From NCBI GenBank assembly GCA_937884485.1, contig CALGCG010000035.1, forward strand, positions 1 through 22,129: 22,129 nt of DNA, in the 5' to 3' direction. This document shows, in pieces, positions 1 to 6,694 of the stretch. The translations under genes were made by a program, and so were the position numbers. Source of the DNA: an uncultured Bacteroidales bacterium (GTDB lineage Bacteria > Bacteroidota > Bacteroidia > Bacteroidales > P3). Position 1 is the first letter of the stretch; the number at the start of each line of letters is the position of its first letter. The notes under the pieces were generated by a model that saw nothing but the letters and a program-made list of their open reading frames with translations, had not been told where the DNA came from and ran no database searches.

Positions 1-92
1 TTCTCGGTGATATATTATAGGTAGAAGGGGTGAAATGCGGCGGGGTGGAAAAAAATAAAATGTTAAAAAATGAGTTATAATGTCACAGTTTT

Positions 93-114
93 GAAAAAAA
101 GCGTGTATTATATA
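93..114 (+). promoter_or_regulatory. Putative promoter of sigma cassette 1
   Basis: A run of seven A (94-100) is followed by TGTATTATATA (104-114), 28 bases before the ATG of the first sigma-factor gene. A similar arrangement (A7, then TGTTATATAATATA) precedes the second sigma cassette on the minus strand. The standard Bacteroidota TAnnTTTG box is not seen here, so the shared element may be a promoter read by the cassette's own sigma factor. This is inference from two sites only. The rest of 1-142 is AT-rich, with a T12 tract near 121-132, and holds no gene I can support. Confidence 0.35.
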
Positions 115-142
115 TGTGAGTTTTTTTTTTTTAAGGTGAATT

Positions 143-655
143 ATGCCCCAACGGGAATCGGACATGGAGACACTGGGTGAAGCCTACCTGCAGCTTGTCG
201 AGCGGCAGAAGCAGGTGGTATGGGGGCTTTGCGTGCGCCATGCGCGTGGCGACTGGGACAGGGCCGCCGACCTGGTGCAGGAGGTGTGGTCCCTGCTGTG
301 GCGGTATATGGGGGCGCTGCCGGCCGGGCTTACGGTGTCGCAGGAGCGCCGCTGGGTGACCTTCCGCACGCGAGGCATCCTCTACAGGCTGAGGCGGCGC
401 GAGCTGCGCCGTGTGGAGAGCCCGGGCGGTTTCCCCGACGTCGCCGTCGAAGCCGAGGCCTCCGACGAGCGCCTCGGCCTCCTCCTCGAGCGCCTCTCTC
501 CCGACGAGCGCCGCATGGTCCAGTACTACCTCGACGGCTACGACTACGATGCGCTGGCGGCCCTGTTCGGCACCTCGGCGCTGGCGATGCGCAAGCGCAT
601 GAGCCGCCTGGTGCGCCGCATGAGGCAGATGGCCCAAGAGATGGGGATAGAATAG
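143..655 (+). CDS. Sigma-70 family (ECF-like) RNA polymerase sigma factor, cassette 1
   Basis: A 170-residue protein with the two-domain layout of short (ECF-type) sigma factors. The region 2-like part, about residues 15-75, contains LCVRHARGDWDRAADLVQE and an LW-Y core. The region 4-like helix-turn-helix lies at about 115-160 (LSPDERRMVQYYLDGYDYDA, then ALFGTSALAMRKRMSRL). It should direct RNA polymerase to a small set of promoters. It is clearly related to the sigma factor at 6998-7483: both keep LC-x2-HA-x-G, ADLVQE, LW-x-Y, QER-x-WV and LDGY at matching positions. The start at 143 is the first ATG after the promoter-like element; ATG at 164 is an alternative. It heads a four-gene plus-strand cassette with the 690, 1007 and 1490 genes. 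Sigma family membership is secure; the target regulon is unknown. Confidence 0.88.
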   Translation: MPQRESDMETLGEAYLQLVERQKQVVWGLCVRHARGDWDRAADLVQEVWSLLWRYMGALPAGLTVSQERRWVTFRTRGILYRLRRRELRRVESPGGFPDVAVEAEASDERLGLLLERLSPDERRMVQYYLDGYDYDALAALFGTSALAMRKRMSRLVRRMRQMAQEMGIE

Positions 656-689
656 AAAGAACATGTATATCCATTGATAAATTTATGCT

Positions 690-1010
690 ATGAAAAGACA
701 CAGAATAGGAAAGAAGCAGATGATGGATCGCCTGTCGGTTGTTGCCGCGGCAGGTCGCGGTGAGTCAGGAGCCCTGCCCGCGGGTTTGTCCGCCGCCGCC
801 GTCGAAGGCTTCGGCCTTTGGAAGCGGCGCCGCGAGCGCCGCGGGCTGCTGCGGCGGTGCTCGGCTGCCGCGGCGGTGTCGCTGGTGCTCTGCGGCTACG
901 CCCCCTCCACGGTTCCCGCAGCCGTCAAAACGCCGATGGCGGTCAATGCCTGTGCCGACAGGGCACAGGCCTACGACAGTGTGCAACAGACAGTGGCCGA
1001 CATGCAATGA
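690..1010 (+). CDS. Small single-span membrane protein in the anti-sigma position, cassette 1
   Basis: A 106-residue protein of no family I recognise. It has a basic N-terminal half with an Arg/Lys-rich stretch (WKRRRERRGLLRR, about residues 44-56), then one hydrophobic segment (about 57-70) and a short tail with a Cys (VNACADRAQAYDSVQQ). This predicts a cytoplasmic N-terminus and a short periplasmic tail. It starts 34 bases after the sigma gene and its stop overlaps the next start (ATGA). The gene at 6695-6982 has the same position and layout, including a Cys-containing tail, so the two are probably diverged paralogs. Position after a sigma gene suggests an anti-sigma or sensor role, but the zinc anti-sigma motif HxxxCxxC is absent. 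Function is inference. Confidence 0.6.
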   Translation: MKRHRIGKKQMMDRLSVVAAAGRGESGALPAGLSAAAVEGFGLWKRRRERRGLLRRCSAAAAVSLVLCGYAPSTVPAAVKTPMAVNACADRAQAYDSVQQTVADMQ

Positions 1011-1477
1011 AACGCTACGGTCTTCCTCTGCTTATTGTACTCCTGCCCTTGGCAGCAACACTGCTGTGGGTGTGGACGCCGCGCACGGTGCCCCCCGAGG
1101 AAGCCAGCGACGTCTACCGCCAGTACTGCCGCACCCCCGGCATCAAGGCCGCTTTCATCCATGACTTCCCTCTCAACGACACCGAGGCCGTCGACGTCAC
1201 CGTCCTCACGGCTGTCGACACCGCCACCTGGCATTGGTTGAGGACGCAGTTCGGCTTCGGCGACTCCCTGTTCAGCTCCATGAAGCAGTCTGCTGTCTTT
1301 CTCCGCATGGCGCCCAAGGAGCACCCCGAGCAGCAGAAAGGGTCGACAGCACTGCGGTACTGCGACGAAATCATCGGCAGTGGATACACAAAAACAATAG
1401 AGGTCTTCCATATCACCGACACGACGCAGTTCAGAATGTTTTCAAAATATTTATTAAACAAGATATTGAACGAATAA
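1007..1477 (+). CDS. Membrane-anchored protein, DUF4252-like, cassette 1
   Basis: A 156-residue protein starting with one hydrophobic segment (about residues 5-23), followed by an extracytoplasmic domain. The domain begins with VYRQYCRTPGIKAAFIHDF, then VDVTVLTAVDTATWHWL. The minus-strand protein at 6246-6686 has the matching series (LFRRYEHQQGVRVGYIEDF, VDVVTIEALDSAGWHWM), so the two are paralogs. The pattern aromatic-x2-Y, PG(V/I), a YI-like strand and a later regulatory half recalls DUF4252 proteins, which sit beside ECF sigma genes in Bacteroidota. I cannot confirm that assignment without a profile search. The start ATG overlaps the previous stop as ATGA, which implies translational coupling. 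A role in the periplasmic or sensing arm of the sigma circuit is inferred from context only. Confidence 0.7.
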   Translation: MKRYGLPLLIVLLPLAATLLWVWTPRTVPPEEASDVYRQYCRTPGIKAAFIHDFPLNDTEAVDVTVLTAVDTATWHWLRTQFGFGDSLFSSMKQSAVFLRMAPKEHPEQQKGSTALRYCDEIIGSGYTKTIEVFHITDTTQFRMFSKYLLNKILNE

Positions 1478-1489
1478 CCTTTGAAAAGA

Positions 1490-1873
1490 ATGAAAAAAGA
1501 ATTTAAAAGCGCAGTTACTTTTGCCTTGCTCGCCGTTGCAATGGCAGGTTGTCAGAAAGAGATTCCCGAAGCATCCCGGGGAGAGCGGGATTCAAATGGT
1601 ATTGTGAGCTGTATCACATCGGACAATTTCGTTTTTTATGATGGAATTGTTGATATGGCTTTTTGGGAACAAGACATCAGGAAATTGGTCGAGGAAGGAT
1701 ACACGGTCGTGGTCAATTATCGTTCGTCCAGCATGAAAGACAAGGAGACTTTTTCAACCTATAGTTGGGACGAGGCGTATAAATGGGCAACCGATATGGA
1801 GGAGAACGGGTATGCAGTTTCTATTGAATATGATAAAACTACAGGTTTGTACACGTGCATTGCAATAAAGTGA
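1490..1873 (+). CDS. Small lipoprotein with C-terminal YDK-T-YTC signature, cassette 1
   Basis: A 127-residue lipoprotein. The ATG at 1490 gives a lipoprotein signal ending LLAVAMAGC (Cys20); the upstream in-frame TTG at 1481 adds nothing useful. The mature part ends in DEAYKWATDMEENGYAVSIE followed by a YDKTTGLYTC turn. The protein at 5764-6249 ends in the matching KEADVAVWSARMVKRGYSVS, then a YDKSTKTYTC turn, so the two share a C-terminal domain of about 45 residues. It follows the 1007 gene by 12 bases and closes cassette 1. The coding DNA is clearly richer in A/T (ATA, TTA and AGG codons) than the sigma and membrane genes before it, and than its paralog, which suggests a different recent history. 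No enzymatic motif is visible; function is unknown. Confidence 0.75.
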   Translation: MKKEFKSAVTFALLAVAMAGCQKEIPEASRGERDSNGIVSCITSDNFVFYDGIVDMAFWEQDIRKLVEEGYTVVVNYRSSSMKDKETFSTYSWDEAYKWATDMEENGYAVSIEYDKTTGLYTCIAIK

Positions 1874-1993
1874 GACTTTCCTGACATAGCCCCCCCCTGA
1901 TAAAAAAGAATCCGATAAGGAGAAATATTTTTTTTCTAACCCAATAAAACACAAAACATTATGAAAAATCACCTGAAAAACAAAAAAAATGAG

Positions 1994-2001
1994 TATCTTT
2001 G
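1994..2001 (+). promoter_or_regulatory. Bacteroidota -7 box (TATCTTTG) before the 2015 gene
   Basis: TATCTTTG matches the TAnnTTTG -7 element exactly. No clear TTTG -33 box sits 19-21 bases upstream (the spot reads CCTG), so the promoter is only half supported. If it is used, transcription would start near 2008. That rules out the ATG at 1961 and favours a start at 2015 or later for the next gene. Confidence 0.5.
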
Positions 2002-2014
2002 CACTGGAAAACAG

Positions 2015-2854
2015 ATGCTCAAGATGAACGGACTTATGAAACTGGCCCTGGCAGTCCTCCTTGCCGCTTCGTGGGGCAGCGCGATGGCGCAGAGTGAAGG
2101 CGTGGGTGTGACAAACCCCCAAGCCACGTTCCATGTGCATTCATACTCGGGGTGGCTCCCTTCCAACGACATCGACCCTGAGACTCCCGACCTGCCCCAT
2201 GGCATTCCCGACGGTCTCAACAACTCCGGCAACGTGGGTCCGGAGATGGAAACCATCTATTGCGCCACGATGCTCCTCACCAACAACCACACCGGCAGTA
2301 CGAGCACTGACGGCCTGCTGATACAACAGCAGGAAAACGACATCACCATCCAGCAGAATGAGTTGGGGGTATTGCAGCTGGTCAACCACGGCGGCAAGTT
2401 CGTAATGAATCAGTCGGGGCTGCTGGGTGTCGGCAACACTCATGTCGGCGTGAAGTTCAATGTCGAGGGTTCGGGGCGTTTCACGCAGGGGGTGTCGTTG
2501 CTGTCGACGCTCACCGTGGGCGGAGCGGCCACATTGAACGGAGGGCTCTCGGTGGGCAGCGGCTTTGCGTGCGACGCCAACGGCAACCTCAAGGTGAAAC
2601 ACCTGAAGGTAACCCTCACGGACTGGCCGGACTATGTTTTCGGCGGCGGCCATGCGCTGATGCCGCTGGGCGAGCTGGAAGCCTACATCGGCGAGCACCA
2701 GCACCTGCCGGGCATCCCCACGGCCGCCGAGGTGGAGCAGGAAGGTGCCGACTTGGGCGAGATGAACCGCCTGCTGATGGAGAAGGTCGAGGAGCTCACC
2801 CTATATATCATCGACCTCCAGAAGCAGATTGACGAGATGAAGGATAACCAGTAA
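2015..2854 (+). CDS. Secreted tail-fibre-like surface protein with LGEMN / ELTLY C-terminal domain
   Basis: A 279-residue exported protein. The signal peptide is best read from MKLALAVLLAASWGSAMAQ, so ATG 2015, 2024 or 2036 are all possible. ATG 1961 lies upstream of the TATCTTTG box and would add a polar N-terminus. The middle is rich in Gly/Asn/Thr short repeats typical of trimeric fibres (FNVEGSGRFTQGVSLLSTLT, then GGAATLNGGLSVGS). The C-terminal 75 residues follow a pattern very common in Bacteroidota surface proteins: W-x-DYVF, PL-ELEAYI, HLPGIP-A-EV, LGEMN, then a coiled-coil KVEELTLYIIDLQKQ. Family members are usually annotated as tail-fibre-domain or hypothetical proteins; the exact role is unknown. 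It begins a plus-strand operon with the genes at 2866 and 3404 (11- and 10-base gaps). Confidence 0.78.
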   Translation: MLKMNGLMKLALAVLLAASWGSAMAQSEGVGVTNPQATFHVHSYSGWLPSNDIDPETPDLPHGIPDGLNNSGNVGPEMETIYCATMLLTNNHTGSTSTDGLLIQQQENDITIQQNELGVLQLVNHGGKFVMNQSGLLGVGNTHVGVKFNVEGSGRFTQGVSLLSTLTVGGAATLNGGLSVGSGFACDANGNLKVKHLKVTLTDWPDYVFGGGHALMPLGELEAYIGEHQHLPGIPTAAEVEQEGADLGEMNRLLMEKVEELTLYIIDLQKQIDEMKDNQ

Positions 2855-2865
2855 AATGAAGTATT

Positions 2866-3393
2866 ATGAAAAGGGAGATCATTTCTGCATTGTTTATTGT
2901 ATGTGCGATTATGCAAACAGCATGCAAAGAATCTATTTGCGGGGAATGCATAGCCGTTGCTCCTGAAGGTACGGAGATTTCGTGGACTGAGTACAATTCT
3001 GTTGCAGAAGTTTGTAAGTATTTTGATTGCCATCAGAAAACCATCGAGGAGCATATCGGCGACACTTTTAAAGTGTCCGGTTACTTCTTTCTTCCTGGAG
3101 AAAAACTGGTCGACTTCAACACATACATGAATCATAGCATGTGGTACACGCCAAATGACGTGCGTTCTGAGCTTTACTTTTGCAGTTATAACGATTCCGT
3201 CAATCACCATAGCAATGATCTCTTGTATATCTGGGTCCCTCAGGCGCAGGTGCTGCAATTGGGGAATTATCGTTGGGGACAGCGAGTCAGCTGTACGGTT
3301 CTGATGCAAGGGGAGGCTGGTGTATACCATGGTTGTGATTGTTGTCGTGGTGTCCTAGTCAGGATGATTAATATAGAGTCAATTGAAGAATAA
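2866..3393 (+). CDS. Cys-rich lipoprotein of unknown function
   Basis: A 175-residue predicted lipoprotein. The signal peptide MKREIISALFIVCAIMQTAC ends at Cys20. The mature part has several more Cys, including a CDCC cluster near residue 160. A stretch from about residue 60 to the end (HIGDTFKVSGYF, LYIWVPQAQVLQLGNY, RVSCTVLMQ, then GVLVRMINIE) could fold as a small beta-barrel such as an OB-fold, but this is impression only. It sits between the fibre-like gene and the C10 protease gene, 11 bases after one and 10 bases before the other, so it is probably co-transcribed with them. C10 protease genes often have a neighbouring inhibitor-type lipoprotein; whether this protein plays that part cannot be told from sequence. 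Its DNA is AT-rich, like the 5' part of the protease gene. Confidence 0.65.
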   Translation: MKREIISALFIVCAIMQTACKESICGECIAVAPEGTEISWTEYNSVAEVCKYFDCHQKTIEEHIGDTFKVSGYFFLPGEKLVDFNTYMNHSMWYTPNDVRSELYFCSYNDSVNHHSNDLLYIWVPQAQVLQLGNYRWGQRVSCTVLMQGEAGVYHGCDCCRGVLVRMINIESIEE

Positions 3394-3403
3394 GAGAATA
3401 AAT

Positions 3404-5179
3404 ATGAAAAAAATAATAATTGCAATATTTTGCCTGTTGTGCCTGACCCAGGCATATGCCCAAAAAAGACAGATCCATGGCAATGATGCCTCAAAAGCAG
3501 CAATCAATTGGCTGCAGAGCAGATATAAAAATGCAGGAACAATTAGTGTGCTTGCTGTAGATTCTGTTAGAGGAACCTATGGTTATGTTTTATTCGAGGT
3601 GAAAACGTCGATAAACCAAACAGTATTAATGTCAGGAAGTAGAGATTGCCTTCCGATATTAGGTACCTACAAAGGATCCTGCATATCCGACGAAGAACTA
3701 CCCTGTGGATTGAACTTCATGCTGGAGTATTACAAACAGCAGATAGATACTAGTTTTGTCGTTAGTCGCAGTAAGGCATCCCAATATCGGCAAGATTGGG
3801 ATCTGTTGCTCGCTGGTGATATTCCATCTTCAACAAGGAGACCTTCCATTGCCCCGCTAACAAAAAGTAAATGGGGGCAGAGGTCAAAACACGTTGGCTA
3901 TGACGAGTATAATTATTTAATAGATTGTGACGATGATTGCCAACACTGCATTGCGGGTTGTGTGGCAGTGGCCATGGGACAATTGGTATACTATTGGAAA
4001 TATCCGGCTCTGGATATGGCTAGGATAGAACAGTTCGATTGGTGTAATATGGTGAATTCGTTAGAATTGAATGCTCCTGATTATGATAAGAACAGGTATG
4101 CCATTTCATATCTCCTGAAAGAATGCGGAAAATTTGTGGATATGGAATATGGATGCGACGCGTCTAGTGCCAATACATGTGATGTGGCGGATGCTCTAAA
4201 GGACAAATTCGATTTCCACGACCACACTGATTGCTTCCATAGGTATGCGCACGATAATCTTTTGGTAAATGACTGGGAAGAAACAATCCTATACTGCCTG
4301 GATGCTGGAAGACCTGTCATATATTCAGGGAAAACTGATGACGGAAGCGGTCATTCCTTTATTTGTGACGGGTACGACGCTTCCTCGGGAATGTTCCATT
4401 TCAATTGGGGATGGTACGGCTATTACAGCACCGACGACGATTGGTTTACCCTAAGCAATCCGCATCCAGGAACTCATGGTAGTTATCATAATAACCAGAA
4501 AGCAATATGGTATGCACGCCCTAATAGCACCCAAGATATATGTGATGTAAATATATATTTGGACGTATATTATTACGTTAATCCGCTTATCCGGATGTAT
4601 TTATCGCATAATCTACCACTACCATGGCAATTATATGAATTAGTGCCACATACGGCAACATCATTAACCAGCGCATCATCCTCTACCGAACCCTCATGGC
4701 GCACCATTCCTGCTGGCGCCACGGCTGTCTATCAGGCGCACGAGGAGGTGATTCTGCAGGACGGCTTTGAGGCCGAGGCAGGGTGTGAGTTCGAGGCCAG
4801 GATAGAACCTTGCGCTCTGTGCGACGAGGCAGGCAACAATATGCAGGGAGCCAACCTGCCGGAGGAAATGGCGTCCGTCGGCGACCAGCCGGACACCACG
4901 GGCGGCACCGTGGCCTACGCCGTGGGACAGCCGCAGGAACTCCCTTCCGACGCCCTCTTCCCCAACCCCACCGACGGTCCCCTGACCATGTCCACCGACG
5001 GCATGGCGCAGGCGGTGTTCGTCTATACCCTCGGCGGCAACCCCGTGGGCGGCTGGCGCATGAGCGCCCTCACCGAGACCTCCCTCTCGATTGACGTCTC
5101 CGCCCTCGCCCCCGGCACCTACCTCCTCTCCGTCGCCACCCCCACAGGCACACGGACAGCAAAGTTCATCCGCCGCTGA
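3404..5179 (+). CDS. Peptidase C10 (streptopain-type) cysteine protease with T9SS sorting domain
   Basis: A 591-residue secreted protease. ATG 3404 gives the signal peptide MKKIIIAIFCLLCLTQAYAQ; the in-frame TTG at 3383 is rejected. A propeptide-like region runs to about residue 160. The catalytic domain shows the C10 motif HCIAGCVAVAMGQLVYYWKY, with nucleophile Cys186, His317 in GHSFICDGYD, and the NWGW motif at 334-337. Cys182 lies four residues before the nucleophile. A linker follows with YQAHEEVILQDGFEAEAG, a beta-stack motif often found in Bacteroidota secreted proteins. The last ~75 residues (FPNPTDGPLTMSTDG to PGTYLLSVATPTGTRTAKFI) are a type A T9SS sorting domain, so the enzyme should be exported to the cell surface or medium. 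Composition shifts from AT-rich to GC-rich near 4680, between the catalytic part and the C-terminal module. It is the third gene of its operon; substrate is unknown. Confidence 0.92.
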   Translation: MKKIIIAIFCLLCLTQAYAQKRQIHGNDASKAAINWLQSRYKNAGTISVLAVDSVRGTYGYVLFEVKTSINQTVLMSGSRDCLPILGTYKGSCISDEELPCGLNFMLEYYKQQIDTSFVVSRSKASQYRQDWDLLLAGDIPSSTRRPSIAPLTKSKWGQRSKHVGYDEYNYLIDCDDDCQHCIAGCVAVAMGQLVYYWKYPALDMARIEQFDWCNMVNSLELNAPDYDKNRYAISYLLKECGKFVDMEYGCDASSANTCDVADALKDKFDFHDHTDCFHRYAHDNLLVNDWEETILYCLDAGRPVIYSGKTDDGSGHSFICDGYDASSGMFHFNWGWYGYYSTDDDWFTLSNPHPGTHGSYHNNQKAIWYARPNSTQDICDVNIYLDVYYYVNPLIRMYLSHNLPLPWQLYELVPHTATSLTSASSSTEPSWRTIPAGATAVYQAHEEVILQDGFEAEAGCEFEARIEPCALCDEAGNNMQGANLPEEMASVGDQPDTTGGTVAYAVGQPQELPSDALFPNPTDGPLTMSTDGMAQAVFVYTLGGNPVGGWRMSALTETSLSIDVSALAPGTYLLSVATPTGTRTAKFIRR

Positions 5180-5189
5180 CGAGGTATTG

Positions 5190-5211
5190 AACAACTCAAC
5201 AGGAGTTGTTT
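5190..5211 (+). terminator. Possible terminator after the C10 protease gene
   Basis: Eleven bases after the protease stop, AACAACTC (5190-5197) and GAGTTGTT (5203-5210) form an 8-bp stem with a 5-base loop. It is followed by only a short T run (GTTT, then CCC). The position fits a terminator of the 2015-5179 operon, but the weak T tract leaves this uncertain. Confidence 0.45.
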
Positions 5212-5415
5212 CCCAATCAGAACCAAAAGAACTAAAAGAATATGATCTCAATCAGAATGAAAAGAATAGGAAAGAAAGGTTCTGGTGGTTCTTTTTGTTG
5301 TCGGCCGAGCCGACGGCACGCCACGGATTGGGATATGCCCGTCTTGTTTAGAGGGCTATGGCAGAAGCGCCCTAATTGAGCGCTCTTGTCTCCGCTGGTG
5401 GGATAGGAGTGGCGC

Positions 5416-5457
5416 GAAAAAGCCGGGAAGGGGACGACGGTGTCCCCTTTTCCCGGC
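5416..5457 (-). terminator. Rho-independent terminator for the minus-strand lipoprotein / cassette 2 transcript
   Basis: GCCGGG-AA-GGGGAC (5422-5435) pairs with GTCCCC-TTTT-CCCGGC (5442-5457) around a 6-base loop, with a small bulge of two unpaired T. Read on the minus strand the stem is followed by TTTTT (5421-5417), the classic intrinsic terminator form. It lies about 30 bases downstream of the stop codon at 5488. It could also stop read-through from the plus strand, although that side lacks a T tract. Confidence 0.8.
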
Positions 5458-5487
5458 TACATTGAACATTCGGGACTGGATTGCGCC

Positions 5488-5715
5488 TCAGTCGCACTTG
5501 ACGGTCTGGGTGATGGTCTGTCCGTTGACGGTAGTGGTGGTGGTGGCGTTGAGGTCGGAACAGTCGCCGTCTTCGGCGGTGTAGACCGCTTCGGTGGTCA
5601 TGGGGCCCATGCCGGGCATGTTCTGGGTGACGGTACAGTTGCAGTCTTTCGACTTGCTGCAGCCCACAAGGGCCACGCTGGCCACTACGGCCAGGATTGC
5701 GAGGTTTTTTTTTAT
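5488..5715 (-). CDS. Tiny Cys-rich lipoprotein with an apparent ATA start codon
   Basis: Read from the ATA at 5715 this gives 75 residues with a textbook lipoprotein signal, (M)KKNLAILAVVASVALVGC, and lipobox LVGC (Cys19). A short mature part follows, with CNC and ending DLNATTTTTVNGQTITQTVK-CD. No ATG, GTG or TTG lies in frame upstream at a useful distance. The GTG at 5685 would leave only eight residues before the lipobox Cys, too few for a signal peptide. So either ATA is the real start, or an ATG has mutated (or been misread) to ATA. It lies 48 bases downstream of the last cassette 2 gene and ahead of a good terminator, so it may be the tail of that operon. Small Cys-rich lipoproteins of this kind are common in Bacteroidota; function is unknown. 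Confidence 0.6.
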   Translation of the reverse strand: MKKNLAILAVVASVALVGCSKSKDCNCTVTQNMPGMGPMTTEAVYTAEDGDCSDLNATTTTTVNGQTITQTVKCD

Positions 5716-5763
5716 GGTTGATTTTTTTTTGATGGGTGAATAATTGTTTTGATATATAACCGG

Positions 5764-6249
5764 TTATTTTTTCTTGTATGCTGTGCAGGTGTATGTCTTG
5801 GTGGATTTGTCGTAGGCTATGCTGACGCTGTAGCCGCGCTTCACCATGCGTGCCGACCAGACGGCGACGTCGGCTTCCTTGTCGGAGGAGAAGGTGTGCA
5901 CGTCGGTATTTTCGCCCTGCGGTGTGTTGTCGCCGGCGGCGATGCTGACGTGGTGGCCGAGTTTGGCGTAGCCGAGGATTTTGAGGTAGAGGGTGGTGAG
6001 GTCCTCGTCGGTGGTGGCCTCGCTGGAGTATTGTTTGTTGTCGACGATGTAGTTGACCTTGTTGCCCGGCAGGCCGCCGGCGAAGCCGTGCTGGTTGATT
6101 TCGTTCTCGTTGCCGGGCAGCTGGACGTTGACGTTGAGGTTCATGGGCTGTTTTTCGGTGGTATGGGCTGCGTAGGGCATGGAGCTGCAGGCTGTGGCCA
6201 GGACGGCCGCCGCCAGGGTGGCGAGGATGCTTATTCTTCGGGTTCTCAT
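5764..6249 (-). CDS. Lipoprotein with C-terminal YDK-T-YTC signature, cassette 2
   Basis: A 161-residue predicted lipoprotein. The signal ends AAVLATACSS, with Cys21 as the lipidation site. A polar, Asn-rich stretch (about residues 36-60) follows, then a domain ending in RMVKRGYSVSIAYDKSTKTY plus TCTAYK. That end matches the last 40 residues of the cassette 1 lipoprotein (1490-1873). The N-terminal half is longer than in that paralog and adds a section with YIVDNKQYSSEATTDEDLTT. Its ATG overlaps the stop of the preceding gene (ATGA at 6249-6246), which implies coupled translation. It is the fourth gene of cassette 2. Unlike its paralog its DNA is GC-rich. Role unknown; an outer-membrane or periplasmic part of the sigma circuit is inferred from gene order. 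Confidence 0.75.
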   Translation of the reverse strand: MRTRRISILATLAAAVLATACSSMPYAAHTTEKQPMNLNVNVQLPGNENEINQHGFAGGLPGNKVNYIVDNKQYSSEATTDEDLTTLYLKILGYAKLGHHVSIAAGDNTPQGENTDVHTFSSDKEADVAVWSARMVKRGYSVSIAYDKSTKTYTCTAYKKK

Positions 6250-6686
6250 TCTTTCATTTTTTTCAGGTGATACATGATGATGTTCTGGAGTTCTTTCTCC
6301 GAGTGCGGCTGCACGAGGCACAGGGCCCTGTCGCGGCGCGAGAGGACGGCGAGGCCCTGTCCGTCGTCGCATAGCCAGAGGTCTATCCGTCCATCGTCGT
6401 GGGTCGGGGTGCTGCCGTGCGGCCTTTCGTGTGCCTGGAGGTCGAATTCCTTTTCCATCCAGTGCCATCCGGCGGAGTCGAGGGCTTCGATGGTCACCAC
6501 GTCGACGAGGGTGGTGTCGTCGAAGCGGAAGTCCTCGATGTAGCCCACGCGCACGCCTTGCTGGTGCTCGTAGCGCCGGAAGAGCTCGCTGGGCTCCGTG
6601 GCTCCGGGCGGCAGCAGGTGCCACACCGTGATGCCCACGATGGCGGCCACGAGCAGGGCGGCGGTGACAATCCATAGTTTTTTCAT
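6246..6686 (-). CDS. Membrane-anchored protein, DUF4252-like, cassette 2
   Basis: A 146-residue protein with an N-terminal hydrophobic anchor (MKKLWIVTAALLVAAIVGIT, no lipobox Cys) and an extracytoplasmic domain. Residues 33-80 hold LFRRYEHQQGVRVGYIEDF, FDDTTLVDVV and SAGWHWM. These correspond one to one with the cassette 1 protein at 1007-1477. The C-terminal half (WLCDDGQGLAVLSRRD, then HSEKELQNIIMYHLKKMKE) looks like an alpha/beta domain with a final helix. Fold and context suggest DUF4252 or a relative; this is not proved. It lies 8 bases after the small membrane protein gene and overlaps the lipoprotein gene by four bases, so all are almost surely one operon. Confidence 0.72.
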   Translation of the reverse strand: MKKLWIVTAALLVAAIVGITVWHLLPPGATEPSELFRRYEHQQGVRVGYIEDFRFDDTTLVDVVTIEALDSAGWHWMEKEFDLQAHERPHGSTPTHDDGRIDLWLCDDGQGLAVLSRRDRALCLVQPHSEKELQNIIMYHLKKMKE

Positions 6687-6694
6687 ATCTCTGC

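Larger units (their letters stand above)
5180..5487 (+). other. Intergenic stretch with a 45-codon ORF and several hairpins
   Basis: This 308-base gap between two convergent genes has no gene I can support firmly. It holds a 45-codon plus-strand ORF (5242-5379, second ATG at 5257) starting MISIRMKRIGKKGSGGSFCC, with no recognised motif. It also has a 6-bp hairpin GTCGGC-CGA-GCCGAC (5300-5314), overlapping possible stems AGGGC/GCCCT and AGCGC/GCGCT between about 5350 and 5385, and the terminators at its two ends. The 14-mer AGAATAGGAAAGAA occurs both here and at the start of the 690 gene. A small peptide gene, a small RNA or a gene remnant are all possible. Confidence 0.3.

Noticed and set aside
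1961..2014. Upstream start (ATG 1961) for the tail-fibre-like gene
   Set aside because: It would precede the TATCTTTG box and put a polar Lys/Asn-rich segment before the signal peptide.
1874..2014. Possible terminator after the cassette 1 lipoprotein (C8 run and T8 run)
   Set aside because: No convincing stem could be drawn ahead of the T run, so it is not listed as a terminator.
1754..2140. A 128-codon minus-strand frame across the 1490 lipoprotein end and the following gap
   Set aside because: It runs antisense through the promoter box and the starts of two supported genes and shows no signal peptide or domain.
5440..5721. A 93-codon plus-strand frame over the small lipoprotein
   Set aside because: The minus strand carries a lipoprotein signal and a matching terminator; the plus frame is Gly/Val-rich filler.
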